A program made the position numbers and the translations under genes. The notes under the pieces are model-generated. The model made no database searches. It had not been told where the DNA came from and worked only from the letters and a program-made list of their open reading frames with translations. Positions 1 to 6,378 of a DNA stretch of 9,936 nt are shown here, one piece after another; position 1 is the first letter of the stretch, and the number at the start of each line of letters is the position of its first letter. The stretch covers positions 1-9,936 of the forward strand of contig JAATGK010000395.1 of assembly GCA_015654715.1 (NCBI GenBank). Reading direction: 5' to 3'. This DNA is from Alphaproteobacteria bacterium (lineage in GTDB: Bacteria; Pseudomonadota; Alphaproteobacteria; Micropepsales; Micropepsaceae).

Positions 1-13
1 CTAGGCTCAGGAC
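1..13 (+). repeat. IS terminal inverted repeat, left copy
   Basis: CTAGGCTCAGGAC is the exact reverse complement of 838-850. Similarity continues with mismatches to about 22 bp. This end lies next to the 3' end of the transposase gene, whose stop is at 14-16. Confidence 0.9.
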
Positions 14-774
14 TCATTGATTGATCCAGAAGATGACGATCGCTGCGATGCAGATGGCGGAAAAGAATGTGTGGGCGCAGCGGTCGTAGCGGGTGTGGAT
101 GCGCCGCCAGTCTTTGAGCTTGCCAAACATGTTCTCGATCTTGTGTCGTTGGCGATAGAGCACGCGGTCATGCGGGATCGGGACTTTTCGGTTGGCCTTT
201 GATGGGATGCACGCAGCGATACCGCGCTCGGCCAAGCCCTCGCGGAACCAGTTGGCGTCGTAGCCTCGGTCACCCAGCATTTCCTTGGCGGGCGGCAAGG
301 CATCCAGCATCAGGGCGGCACCTTTGTAATCGCTCATCTGACCTTCGCTGAGCAGCATAACCTGCGGGCGCCCCTGTCCGTCGCACACGGCGTGGAGTTT
401 GGAGTTCAAGCCGCCTTTGGTTCGTCCGATACATCGGGGAACAGCCCCTTTTTGAGCAGGCTCGCCGCCGTGCGATGGGCCTTGAGGTGGGTGGCGTCGA
501 TCATCAGCCGGTCGGGTTTGCCGCCCTTGGCCGACAACGCGGCGAAGATCCGGTTGAACACACCAAGGCGGCTCCAACGGATGAACCGGTTATAGATCGT
601 CTTGTGTGGCCCGTACTCTTTGGGTGCATCGCGCCAACGCAGCCCGTTGCGCAGAACGAAGATGATCCCGCTGATGATCCTCTGGTCATCAACCCGCGGA
701 ACCCCGTGTGACAACGGAAAATAGGGCTCAATCCGACGCATCTGCGCCTTCGTCAGCCAGATCAGATCGCTCAT
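14..774 (-). CDS. IS5-family DDE transposase (orfA-orfB frameshift product)
   Basis: This is the full transposase, about 253 aa when orfA is joined to the -1 frame at 448-454. It would cut and rejoin the IS ends. The N-terminal half carries the IS5 DUF4096-type helix-turn-helix region (residues about 5-75, with the conserved RNGLRWRDAP and YGPHKTIYNR blocks). The catalytic triad is D93 in MIDATHLKAHR, D169 in LGDRGYDA, and E214. The last lies in a perfect Y-(2)-R-(3)-E-(6)-K signature (Y207, R210, E214, K221). The orfB frame is open over 14-577, but only the part downstream of the shift resembles transposase. The start at 774 is chosen because GGAGGT lies 7 nt upstream. The region between frames matches the continuous sequence of family relatives, which supports a programmed shift rather than decay. 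Confidence 0.88.
406..774 (-). CDS. IS5-family transposase orfA (unshifted product)
   Basis: Without frameshifting, translation from the ATG at 774 gives a 122-residue protein ending at the stop at 406-408. It contains the DNA-binding N-terminal half and only the first catalytic aspartate (D93), so it cannot catalyse transposition. In IS elements of this design such short products often act as regulators, but nothing here shows that directly. The open frame extends upstream to a TTG at 825. The ATG at 774 has the better ribosome binding site and begins at the conserved MSDLIWLTKAQ block of the family. Confidence 0.75.
   Translation of the reverse strand: MSDLIWLTKAQMRRIEPYFPLSHGVPRVDDQRIISGIIFVLRNGLRWRDAPKEYGPHKTIYNRFIRWSRLGVFNRIFAALSAKGGKPDRLMIDATHLKAHRTAASLLKKGLFPDVSDEPKAA
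448..454 (-). other. probable -1 programmed frameshift site of the IS transposase
   Basis: On the minus strand the sequence CTC AAA AAG GGG is read in the orfA frame. A -1 slip on C-AAA-AAG gives CAA AAA GGG, which enters the orfB frame and continues into the GRTKGGLNSKLHA block expected next in this family. The run of five A followed by four G is slippery. No stimulatory hairpin was verified. Confidence 0.65.
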
Positions 775-837
775 CGAAGCACCTCCGAGTGCCACCAATG
801 AATCAATCAAACCCGTCTTGCGCAAGAAAATTAATAG

Positions 838-850
838 GTCCTGAGCCTAG
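838..850 (-). repeat. IS terminal inverted repeat, right copy
   Basis: GTCCTGAGCCTAG is the exact reverse complement of 1-13. This end lies 63 bp upstream of the transposase start codon, so any transposase promoter is in or near it. Confidence 0.9.
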
Positions 851-920
851 GTCTCGCGGCCTCGCGTTTTCCGGAAAATGCTTGATCTAAACCTCTCAGG
901 CCGGAGCAACACCACCTGAG

Positions 921-940
921 TCGCCCGCAGTTGCGGGCGA
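921..940. repeat. perfect hairpin, REP-like or terminator stem
   Basis: TCGCCCGC (921-928), loop AGTT, GCGGGCGA (933-940): an 8-bp GC-rich perfect stem with a four-base loop. Neither side has a T-run, so it is a poor intrinsic terminator. The form resembles dispersed REP-like palindromes of GC-rich genomes, but only one copy is visible here. Confidence 0.5.
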
Positions 941-950
941 TGACACCTCA

Positions 951-1019
951 CTAAAGCTCATATGCGATAGCCATGCCCTTGAGGGAGGTGAGGGTCTGAT
1001 CCTTGTGCCAAGCGGTCAT
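951..1019 (-). CDS. possible 22-residue small ORF, unrecognised
   Basis: A minus-strand ATG at 1017-1019 opens a 22-codon frame ending at TAG (951-953), reading roughly MTAWHKDQTLTSLKGMAIAYEL. The composition (W, H, K, D, Y, few Arg/Pro/Ala) is unlike the shadow frames of this GC-rich window. A purine-rich GGCGGCGGA sits immediately before the ATG, which is too close for an ideal ribosome binding site. The frame is open upstream to a TGA at 1056-1058. It could be a real small protein, the tail of a decayed gene, or chance. I do not recognise it. Confidence 0.2.
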   Translation of the reverse strand: MTAWHKDQTLTSLKGMAIAYEL

Positions 1020-1087
1020 TCCGCCGCCTTGAAAATTGCCTCCGCACTTCTCACTTCAAAAAGGCTGTTTGACCGCGCTGGATAAAC

Positions 1088-1124
1088 GCATCTGCGCCGC
1101 GTTCGCGAGGCGCATTTAAGATGC
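1088..1124. terminator. hairpin with TTCG loop, possible terminator
   Basis: The outer arms GCATC (1088-1092) and GATGC (1120-1124) flank a 6-bp stem TGCGCC (1093-1098)/GGCGCA (1109-1114). A G-A mismatch and two more pairs close a TTCG tetraloop at 1102-1105. On the plus strand it is followed by TTATTGTTT, which would suit a rightward terminator, but no rightward gene ends here. It lies about 160 bp beyond the leftward Mur ligase stop, where the following bases are not T-rich. The structure is clear; its role is not. Confidence 0.35.
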
Positions 1125-1283
1125 TTATTGTTTCGAGGAATACGAATTCAATTCCGGAACGTGTCGCGCCCTCTCTGGTTTTGGGGTGGGGGAAGGGGGA
1201 GGAGATAATTGCGGATTCCGCAAAACCAAGATCAACCGCTGGCGCAAAAGCACCCCGGATGGGTCTAGGGATTGTGGGAAAAG

Positions 1284-2666
1284 TCAGCCGAGTTGGTTGA
1301 GCAATCCGGCGGCGAAGGTGGATAGCGTGTCGTCGCGCGCCCCCATCACCACCACGCGGTCGCCGGGCCTTGCCAGCGCCAGCAGCTTGTCGCCGCATTG
1401 GTCGCGGGTCGGAAATGCAAACGCCTGCCGCCTCGCCGCCGCGACCCCGGCCACGATCTCGCCGCTCGACACGCTGCGATCGACGGTACCGCCGAAATAG
1501 ACCGGCTCAGGCATCACCAGCACATCGTCGGGGGCGAGCCCCTTGGCGAACACGTCGATGAAGCCGTCCTTCATCAATTTCAACGGCCCGAAGCCGTGCG
1601 GCTGGAAACAGATCAAGAGCCGTCCGGGAAAATCGTGCAGGGTCGAGAGCGTGGCGGTGATCTTGTCGGGGTTGTGGGCGAAGTCGTCATAGACGGTAAT
1701 GCCGCCCGCCGAACCGACCAGTTCCAGCCGCCGCTTGACGCCTTCGAACCCGGCGAGCGCTTCGGCCGCTTCTTCCAGCGGCACCCCCACGGCCCGTGCC
1801 GCCGCCAGCGCTGCCAAACCGTTGGCGACGTTATGGCGCCCCGGCACTTTCAGCTTCAGCCGGACGACGTTGCCGCCTTCCTTGACCGCGAAACGGATGC
1901 CGTCCTGCGCCGGCGTTAGATCGAATCCGAACACTGCGGCGCCTGAATCCTCAAGGCTATAGGTGACCGCATTCGGCCCCGCCAAGGCGGCGGCTTCGCC
2001 ATTGTCGCGATTGACCACCGCGGTCGTCGCCCGCCCGAGAAACTCGCGGAACAGCACCCGCAGCTCATCCATCGATTTGTGATCGTGGGCGACGTTGTTG
2101 AGCACGGCGATATGGGGGCGATAGAGCGCGATGGACCCATCGCTTTCATCGACTTCGCTGACGAAGGTTTCGCCTTTGCCGACGCGGGCGCTGGCGAACG
2201 GTGCCGCGGCGTTGACGAAATTTTTCATCACGGCGCCGTTCATGATGGTGGGATCGCGCCCTGTCGCCGCCAGGATCCAGCCCAGCATGCCGGTGGTGGT
2301 TGATTTGCCGCTGGTGCCGGCGATGCCGATGGGGGCGCGTGCCGAGTTGAACAGATGGGCGAGCAACTGGGCCCGGGTTTCGATGCGGGCGCCGATCTGA
2401 TGCGCCGCCGCGACGTCCGGCACGCTCGCTTCGACCGCGGTCGAGACCACGACGGTGGTTGCAGGATCGGTGACGCCGCTGCCGTCTTGCGGAAACAGGC
2501 TGGCGCCGTGCGCCGCGAGATAAGCGAATTTTTCGGGACTGCGGCCCTGGTCGCGGGCGCGATCGGACCCGGCGATGTGGGCGCCGCGCCCGGCGACGAT
2601 CATGGCCAAAGGCAGCATGCCGCTGCCGCCGATGCCGCAGAAGAAATAGCGTCTATCCAGACTCAT
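1284..2666 (-). CDS. mpl: Mur ligase, Mpl/MurC-like (UDP-MurNAc:murein-peptide ligase)
   Basis: A 460-aa cytoplasmic ATP-dependent amide ligase with all three Mur-ligase domains. The N-terminal UDP-MurNAc-binding domain has GIGGSGM (11-17). The central ATPase has the P-loop GTSGKSTTT (117-125), EVDESDGS (161-168) and [14 protein letters not shown] (179-192). The C-terminal domain has PGRHNV (275-280), VKRRLE (310-315) and [11 protein letters not shown] (326-336). The KRRLE and YDDFAHxP blocks resemble Mpl, which joins recycled L-Ala-gamma-D-Glu-mDAP tripeptide to UDP-MurNAc. The FQPHGFGP segment (354-361) resembles MurC, the L-alanine ligase. Mpl is preferred because an LD-carboxypeptidase is divergently encoded 42 bp away, and because murC normally lies in the mra/dcw cluster, which is absent here. 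The P-loop is SGKS instead of the usual HGKT. The ATG at 2666 places GIGGSGM at the expected N-terminal position. Ligase family is near certain; substrate is inferred. Confidence 0.85.
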   Translation of the reverse strand: MSLDRRYFFCGIGGSGMLPLAMIVAGRGAHIAGSDRARDQGRSPEKFAYLAAHGASLFPQDGSGVTDPATTVVVSTAVEASVPDVAAAHQIGARIETRAQLLAHLFNSARAPIGIAGTSGKSTTTGMLGWILAATGRDPTIMNGAVMKNFVNAAAPFASARVGKGETFVSEVDESDGSIALYRPHIAVLNNVAHDHKSMDELRVLFREFLGRATTAVVNRDNGEAAALAGPNAVTYSLEDSGAAVFGFDLTPAQDGIRFAVKEGGNVVRLKLKVPGRHNVANGLAALAAARAVGVPLEEAAEALAGFEGVKRRLELVGSAGGITVYDDFAHNPDKITATLSTLHDFPGRLLICFQPHGFGPLKLMKDGFIDVFAKGLAPDDVLVMPEPVYFGGTVDRSVSSGEIVAGVAAARRQAFAFPTRDQCGDKLLALARPGDRVVVMGARDDTLSTFAAGLLNQLG

Positions 2667-2708
2667 ACCCCAAGCTTATAAAAGCCCGCTCGAGAATGGG
2701 GAAGTCGC
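2667..2708. promoter_or_regulatory. 42-bp divergent promoter region between mpl-like and ldcA-like genes
   Basis: Both start codons face outward from this 42-bp gap, so the two promoters must overlap it or extend into the genes. An AT-rich core, CTTATAAAAG (2675-2684), offers a -10-like TATAAA for the rightward gene, with a leader of about 20 nt and GGGGAAG (2698-2704) as ribosome binding site. It also offers TATAAG on the other strand, very close to the leftward ATG, which would give an almost leaderless transcript. No convincing -35 hexamer was found. Confidence 0.4.
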
Positions 2709-3539
2709 ATGCGCATCAAATTGATCGGCGTCGTCGCGCCCGCCGCCCGTCTCGACCCGGTGATTGCCGATCGCGTCCGCCTCCAGGCGGGGGATATGGA
2801 CGACGGCCCGCAGCTCCTCATCCATCCCCAGTGCTTCTTGTCCGACGGCCATTTTGCCGGCGACGACGAGGCGCGCGCCCGCGCCTTCCTCGATATCGCC
2901 AACGACCCCCATTTCGATGCGGTGTGGTTCGCCCGTGGCGGCTACGGCTCTTGCCGCATCGCCGAGCGGGTGCTGTCCCAGCTCAACACCTACGCCCGCG
3001 AGAAGGTCTATCTCGGCTATAGCGATGCCGGGTTCCTGCTGGCCGGGCTTTATGCCAAGGGTTGCCGCGTCGCCCATGGTCCGATGGTGGCCGATCTGGC
3101 CCGCCCTGGCGGCGATGCGGCGATCCAGCGCGCGCTCGACTGGCTGAATACGGCCGATGCCATCACTCTGGAGCCGTCGTTGCAGCCGGGTGTTCCGGCG
3201 GTCGCCTTTAACATGGTGGTGCTGAGCCACCTCCTCGGCACGCCGCTTGAGCCCAATCTCGCCGACCATGTGCTGATGCTGGAAGAGGTATCGGAGTATC
3301 TTTACGCCATCGACCGCACCATGTTTCACCTGACCTCCCATCCGGCGATCCAGCGCGTCGCCGGCATCCGCCTCGGGCGGGTGAGCGACATTCTGCCCAA
3401 CGATCCCGATTTTGCCCGCAGCGAAGAGGACATCGTTCAGGACTGGTGCGCGCGGGCGAAAATCCCCTATCTCGGCCGCGCCGACATCGGCCACGATGCC
3501 GACAACAAGATCGTGCCGTTCGGAGGGATTCCGGCTTAA
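2709..3539 (+). CDS. ldcA: LD-carboxypeptidase, peptidase family S66 (LdcA-type)
   Basis: A 276-aa serine peptidase of family S66, with no signal peptide, so probably cytoplasmic. LdcA enzymes remove the terminal D-Ala from the L-Ala-D-Glu-mDAP-D-Ala tetrapeptide, giving the tripeptide used in recycling. Visible landmarks are the oxyanion-turn motif ARGGYG (75-80), the nucleophile Ser105 in GYSDAG (family consensus GYSD), the acidic residue of the triad in [13 protein letters not shown] (191-203), and His262 in [12 protein letters not shown]. All three catalytic positions are present, so it should be active. It is somewhat shorter than E. coli LdcA (about 300 aa). The ATG at 2709 follows GGGGAAG. 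The neighbouring Mpl-like ligase would use its product. S66 also includes MccF-type microcin-immunity peptidases, which are a less likely alternative here. Its stop overlaps that of the convergent kinase gene. Confidence 0.9.
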   Translation: MRIKLIGVVAPAARLDPVIADRVRLQAGDMDDGPQLLIHPQCFLSDGHFAGDDEARARAFLDIANDPHFDAVWFARGGYGSCRIAERVLSQLNTYAREKVYLGYSDAGFLLAGLYAKGCRVAHGPMVADLARPGGDAAIQRALDWLNTADAITLEPSLQPGVPAVAFNMVVLSHLLGTPLEPNLADHVLMLEEVSEYLYAIDRTMFHLTSHPAIQRVAGIRLGRVSDILPNDPDFARSEEDIVQDWCARAKIPYLGRADIGHDADNKIVPFGGIPA

Positions 3540-5824
3540 GCTATTTTCTTGGTGATGTTGTCGTCCGGCTCTGGTTGGCGCTCGGGCAGGAGGGCGCGCA
3601 ACTTGGCCGCGGCGTCAGCGAGGGCTTCGGTCGCGCCGGGCGGGGTTTGGCCTTCAGCACTCGGCTGGTGGCGCCGGGCGATGCTTTCCAGCTTGCAGAT
3701 GAGCTGGGCTGACTGGATCGGTTTGGCAATGTAGTCGTCCATCCCGGCCCGCAAATACTCTTCGCGCTGGCCGATCATGGCATTGGCGGTCATGGCGATG
3801 ATCGGCACCTTGGCTTTGGCGCCTTTGAGCTTGCGGATGCGCGTCGTCGCCGCCACGCCGTCCAGCTCCGGCATCTGGATGTCCATCAAGACGACGTCGT
3901 AGCGGTTCTTCATCACCGCTTCGACCGCCTTGAGGCCGGTATCGACCACGTCGACCGTGTGGCCAGTCCGTTCCAAGAGCGCCAGCACGAACTTCTGATT
4001 GATGCGGTTGTCTTCGGCCAGCAGGATGGCGAGGGGCCACGGTTTGCCGGGCAGCGGCTTCGATTGGTCGGCCGTAGCGGCAGACATTTTGGCGGGCGGC
4101 TCGGCGTCCTTTTGCGCGGCCAGGAGCGACACCAGGCAGTCGTGCAGGAACTGCTGGCGCAGCGGCTTTTCCAGCACATAGTCGAAGCGAACGTCTTCGC
4201 CTTGCAGCGCTTGGCGGCCCGCCGAGGTTATCAGCACAAGCTTGCAATCCTGGAATTTCTGAGCGGCGCGGATATCGCGGGCGAGTTCGACACCGGTCTT
4301 GCCCGGCATCATGTGATCGAGGAACACGATGTCGTAGGGCTTGCCGCGATGCCAGGCCTGTTCCATCTCGGCCATGGCGGCAAAGGCGTCTTCGCTGGCC
4401 GCAGTTTCCATGCCGAGCATGCGAAGCTGGCGGCCCAAAAGTTCCAGATTGGTCGGGATGTCGTCGACCATCAGCGCTCTCAGCGTCTTGGTGTAGGCGG
4501 GCAGGCTTTCGGTGTGGAGCGCGGCGGCACTGAGGCGCGGCATCGTCAACTCAAACCAGAAGGTCGCGCCCTTGCCGGGCGCCGAGTTCAGATCGATCCG
4601 GCCGTCCATCAGTCCGACGAGCTGCTTGCAGATGGCCAAGCCTAAACCGGTGCCGCCATAGCGGCGCGTCGCCGAAGCGTCGACCTGGGAGAATTTCTGG
4701 AACAGGCGCTGACGTTGATTTTCCGCGATACCTATGCCGGTGTCGGTGACTTCGAAGCGCAACGGCACGTCGTCGCCGGGCAGCGACGAGGCACGCCGCA
4801 CCAGAACCGATACCGCGCCCTTGTCGGTGAACTTGATGGCGTTGCTCATCAGGTTGAGCAGCACTTGGCGGATGCGCATCGAATCGCCGAGATAGACCCC
4901 GCGCGCCTGCGGCTCGACGAAGACGACGAGGTCGAGGCTCTTTTCCCGCGCCTTGCCCACCATCACCGCGACGGCGCGTTCGACGGTGGCGTTGAGATCG
5001 AATTCGGAGCGGTTGATTTCGAGCTTGCCAGCTTCCAGCTTGGAAATATCCAGAATGTCGTTGACGACGGTGAGCATCGCCTCGCCGGATTCGTGGATCA
5101 CTTCGGCAAAGCGGCGCTGTTCGGGGTTGAGTTCAGTGGTGAGCAGAAGTTCGCTCATGCCGAGCACGCCGTTCATCGGGGTGCGGACTTCGTGGCTCAT
5201 ATTGGCCAGGAATTCCGATTTGACCTTGTTGCCGGCCTCGGCTTGTTCCTTGGCGGCGAGGAGGACGGCTTCCATCGTTTCGCGCTTGCGCAGTTGCAGG
5301 ATCAGAATGGTGCCGAGGATCAGCGTCAATAAGGTGATGACGGCCAGTCCGCCGCCTTCCACTTCGGCGCCGCGCCGCCATGGCGCCAGCACCAGATCGC
5401 GCGGCCGGGTGGTGAGGATGACGTAACCGTCGCGTTCGGCGTGCTCGGCCAGCATGTTGTCGGGAATAGTTGGGTCCTTGGCGCCGGCCGGGCGGATTTC
5501 GAACACCGTGCCTGCCGCAGCGGCGGCGTCCTTGCGGAATTTTTTGAGCAGCTTCGAGGAGAACACCAGATCGACGTTTTCCGGTTTGTCGTCGCTGGCG
5601 ATGCCATAAGGGATGTTGTGTTCGAAGGTGGCGAGGATTGCCACGTAATTGGCGTAGGAGCGGGACGCGCCTTGCAAATCGGCACGTTCTTCGACGAGGC
5701 GGTCGTTGTATTCGCTGACCGTCAGCCAGGCATAGCCGCTCCACAATGCGGCCAGCAGCGTCAGAATGGTGATGCACACCCAGACGCTGGGCTTAGAGGC
5801 GCGGGCTTTGGTCGGCATGAACAT
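3536..5824 (-). CDS. membrane-bound hybrid sensor histidine kinase, HisKA-HATPase-REC-REC
   Basis: A 762-aa inner-membrane hybrid kinase. TM1 is at about 13-35, a periplasmic sensor of about 120 residues follows (36-157), TM2 is at about 158-177, then a short charged linker. HisKA has phospho-acceptor His211 in [15 protein letters not shown]. HATPase_c has the N-box LMSNAIKF (325-332), DTGIGI (361-366) and GTGLGLAI (391-398). REC1 (about 447-570) has D454/D455, phospho-acceptor D503 and K553. REC2 (about 598-715) has E604/D605, D648, T679 and K701. All key residues are intact. There is no HAMP, PAS, Hpt or output domain, so an external Hpt protein and response regulator are needed to complete the relay. 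The sensor matches no family I recognise and the signal is unknown. The ATG at 5824 has AAAGG about 6 nt upstream; an in-frame ATG at 5818 is an alternative. No partner regulator gene is adjacent. Confidence 0.93.
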   Translation of the reverse strand: MFMPTKARASKPSVWVCITILTLLAALWSGYAWLTVSEYNDRLVEERADLQGASRSYANYVAILATFEHNIPYGIASDDKPENVDLVFSSKLLKKFRKDAAAAAGTVFEIRPAGAKDPTIPDNMLAEHAERDGYVILTTRPRDLVLAPWRRGAEVEGGGLAVITLLTLILGTILILQLRKRETMEAVLLAAKEQAEAGNKVKSEFLANMSHEVRTPMNGVLGMSELLLTTELNPEQRRFAEVIHESGEAMLTVVNDILDISKLEAGKLEINRSEFDLNATVERAVAVMVGKAREKSLDLVVFVEPQARGVYLGDSMRIRQVLLNLMSNAIKFTDKGAVSVLVRRASSLPGDDVPLRFEVTDTGIGIAENQRQRLFQKFSQVDASATRRYGGTGLGLAICKQLVGLMDGRIDLNSAPGKGATFWFELTMPRLSAAALHTESLPAYTKTLRALMVDDIPTNLELLGRQLRMLGMETAASEDAFAAMAEMEQAWHRGKPYDIVFLDHMMPGKTGVELARDIRAAQKFQDCKLVLITSAGRQALQGEDVRFDYVLEKPLRQQFLHDCLVSLLAAQKDAEPPAKMSAATADQSKPLPGKPWPLAILLAEDNRINQKFVLALLERTGHTVDVVDTGLKAVEAVMKNRYDVVLMDIQMPELDGVAATTRIRKLKGAKAKVPIIAMTANAMIGQREEYLRAGMDDYIAKPIQSAQLICKLESIARRHQPSAEGQTPPGATEALADAAAKLRALLPERQPEPDDNITKKIA

Positions 5825-6087
5825 GACAGCCTTTGCTATGCGCGCGACATCCCACGAGCACAGGCAAGAGACTGAAGCCGCTTAACTAATGCGAAGTAAA
5901 TCGGTTGATTAGGAAAACTACTTATTTTTATCCGCGGCTGCCGCGGCCATCGAGCGGCGGAAAATGCGAAAACGTGAATTCAATTCCTCGTTTTTTCCGC
6001 TAAGCCGCGGCGGCACCAAAACAATCGCCTTGCGAGCCGCGCCCCCCAACCGGGTGGAGAACACCCTGACCGGCGTGGCAGCCTGCT

Positions 6088-6105
6088 AGAATCGAATTCG
6101 AATCT
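6088..6105. promoter_or_regulatory. imperfect 18-bp palindrome, candidate operator
   Basis: The core TCGAATTCGA (6092-6101) is a perfect 10-bp palindrome. After one mismatched pair the symmetry continues for three more pairs (AGA/TCT), giving 18 bp in all. Size and symmetry suit a dimeric regulator, but no known consensus is recognised and it is over 200 bp from either flanking start codon. Confidence 0.3.
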
Positions 6106-6131
6106 TTCTAAACAATCCAGGACATATGCGC

Positions 6132-6148
6132 CTGCAAATGCGTTGCAG
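6132..6148. promoter_or_regulatory. inverted repeat CTGCAA-N5-TTGCAG, candidate operator
   Basis: Perfect 6-bp arms with a 5-bp spacer (17 bp in all), within the divergent intergenic region and about 160 bp upstream of the SOS box. The spacing is that of a protein-binding site rather than a terminator, and there is no T-run. The regulator is unknown. Confidence 0.3.
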
Positions 6149-6298
6149 TGACTTCCCAGCGCGGTCAAAGAGCGATTAAAAAAGTAGGTGCGCGGGCACC
6201 AATTTCAACGCGGCGAGATGCCCAGTTCCGACACGCAAAACCAGCCGTTCGGCTTAGGGCCGCCGCGGTGCCGGGACGGGGGTGTGACACCCCTCACC

Positions 6299-6328
6299 TT
6301 GACATTTGTTCCGTTTTTGTTCTAGCCT
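6299..6328 (+). promoter_or_regulatory. SOS promoter of the imuA-imuB-dnaE2 operon
   Basis: A consensus -35 TTGACA lies at 6299-6304. About 17-18 bp downstream is a weak -10 such as TAGCCT (6323-6328). The LexA box lies across the spacer and reaches the -10, so bound LexA would block RNA polymerase. The start codon follows about 50 bp after the -10, which leaves a short leader. The -35 and the operator are read directly; the exact -10 is inferred. Confidence 0.7.
6308..6322 (+). promoter_or_regulatory. LexA (SOS) box, GTTC-N7-GTTC
   Basis: GTTCCGTTTTTGTTC is a perfect match to the alphaproteobacterial LexA operator, a direct repeat GTTC-N7-GTTC. It lies 57-71 bp upstream of the imuA ATG, between promoter elements, in front of a cassette known to be LexA-controlled in this class. 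Induction would follow RecA-stimulated LexA cleavage after DNA damage. Confidence 0.93.
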
Positions 6329-6378
6329 CACTCCTCAGCTTCCCCTCAGGCGCGCACGTGTCCGGAGACCGCAGAATT

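Larger units (their letters stand above)
1..850 (-). mobile_element. IS5-family (IS427-like) insertion sequence, apparently complete
   Basis: The element is bounded by perfect 13-bp inverted repeats at 1-13 and 838-850. It carries one transposase gene on the minus strand split over two overlapping frames, as in the IS427 subgroup of IS5. About 850 bp is normal for this group. All three DDE residues are present and the only frame change lies at a slippery run, so the element looks intact and may be mobile. Both ends begin or end with CTAG, so the true boundary may lie inside this and the outer TA or CTAG may be target duplication. This cannot be decided because the left flank is outside the window. 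The family is clear; the exact subgroup is inferred. Confidence 0.9.
851..1283. other. 433-bp region without a convincing gene
   Basis: This stretch lies between the IS and the 3' end of the Mur ligase gene. It holds a perfect 8-bp-stem hairpin (921-940), a larger hairpin with a TTCG loop (1088-1124), the palindromes TTTTCCGGAAAA (867-878) and TTGCGGA-T-TCCGCAA (1209-1223), and a purine-rich stretch near 1187-1205. One tiny ORF (951-1019, minus) is the only coding-like segment. It may be remnant DNA of a locus hit by the IS, but no parent gene is recognised. Confidence 0.6.
5825..6378. promoter_or_regulatory. 554-bp divergent intergenic region between the hybrid kinase gene and imuA
   Basis: No supported gene lies here. 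It must carry the kinase promoter (leftward) and the SOS promoter of imuA (rightward, detailed separately). Palindromic features are two CCGCGG sites forming a hairpin (5932-5946), GCGGAAAA/TTTTCCGC arms (5957-5964 and 5993-6000) around GAATT-C-AATTC (5976-5986), an imperfect palindrome centred on TCGAATTCGA (6088-6105), CTGCAA-N5-TTGCAG (6132-6148), and a small stem GGTGC/GCACC (6187-6200). I could not assign a clear kinase promoter. The length is unusual for this compact window. Confidence 0.6.

Noticed and set aside
1051..1398. 115-residue minus-strand ORF overlapping the 3' end of the Mur ligase gene
   Set aside because: Half of it is a shadow frame of the well-supported ligase on the same strand, and the rest is Arg/Pro/Ala-rich with no recognisable motif.
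2676..3494. 272-residue minus-strand ORF
   Set aside because: It is antisense to the S66 carboxypeptidase, which has all catalytic motifs. The antisense protein has no domain features and reflects GC-rich codon bias.
1144..5987. 12-bp word GAATTCAATTCC shared by the two intergenic regions (1144-1155 and 5976-5987)
   Set aside because: A 12-bp match between two places in 10 kb is expected by chance several times, and the flanks do not align well enough to call a repeat family.
5980..6168. 62-residue minus-strand ORF in the kinase-imuA gap
   Set aside because: TTG start without a clear ribosome binding site and unremarkable composition; not supported as a gene.
6174..6200. Left-facing terminator-like hairpin GGTGC/GCACC followed by a T-run on the minus strand
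   Set aside because: The stem has only 5 bp, the T-run is offset by three bases, and no leftward gene ends there. It could matter only if an antisense RNA exists.
6148..6378. Upstream extension of imuA to the GTG at 6148
   Set aside because: It would place the SOS promoter and LexA box inside the coding region, and the added 77 residues show no family similarity.
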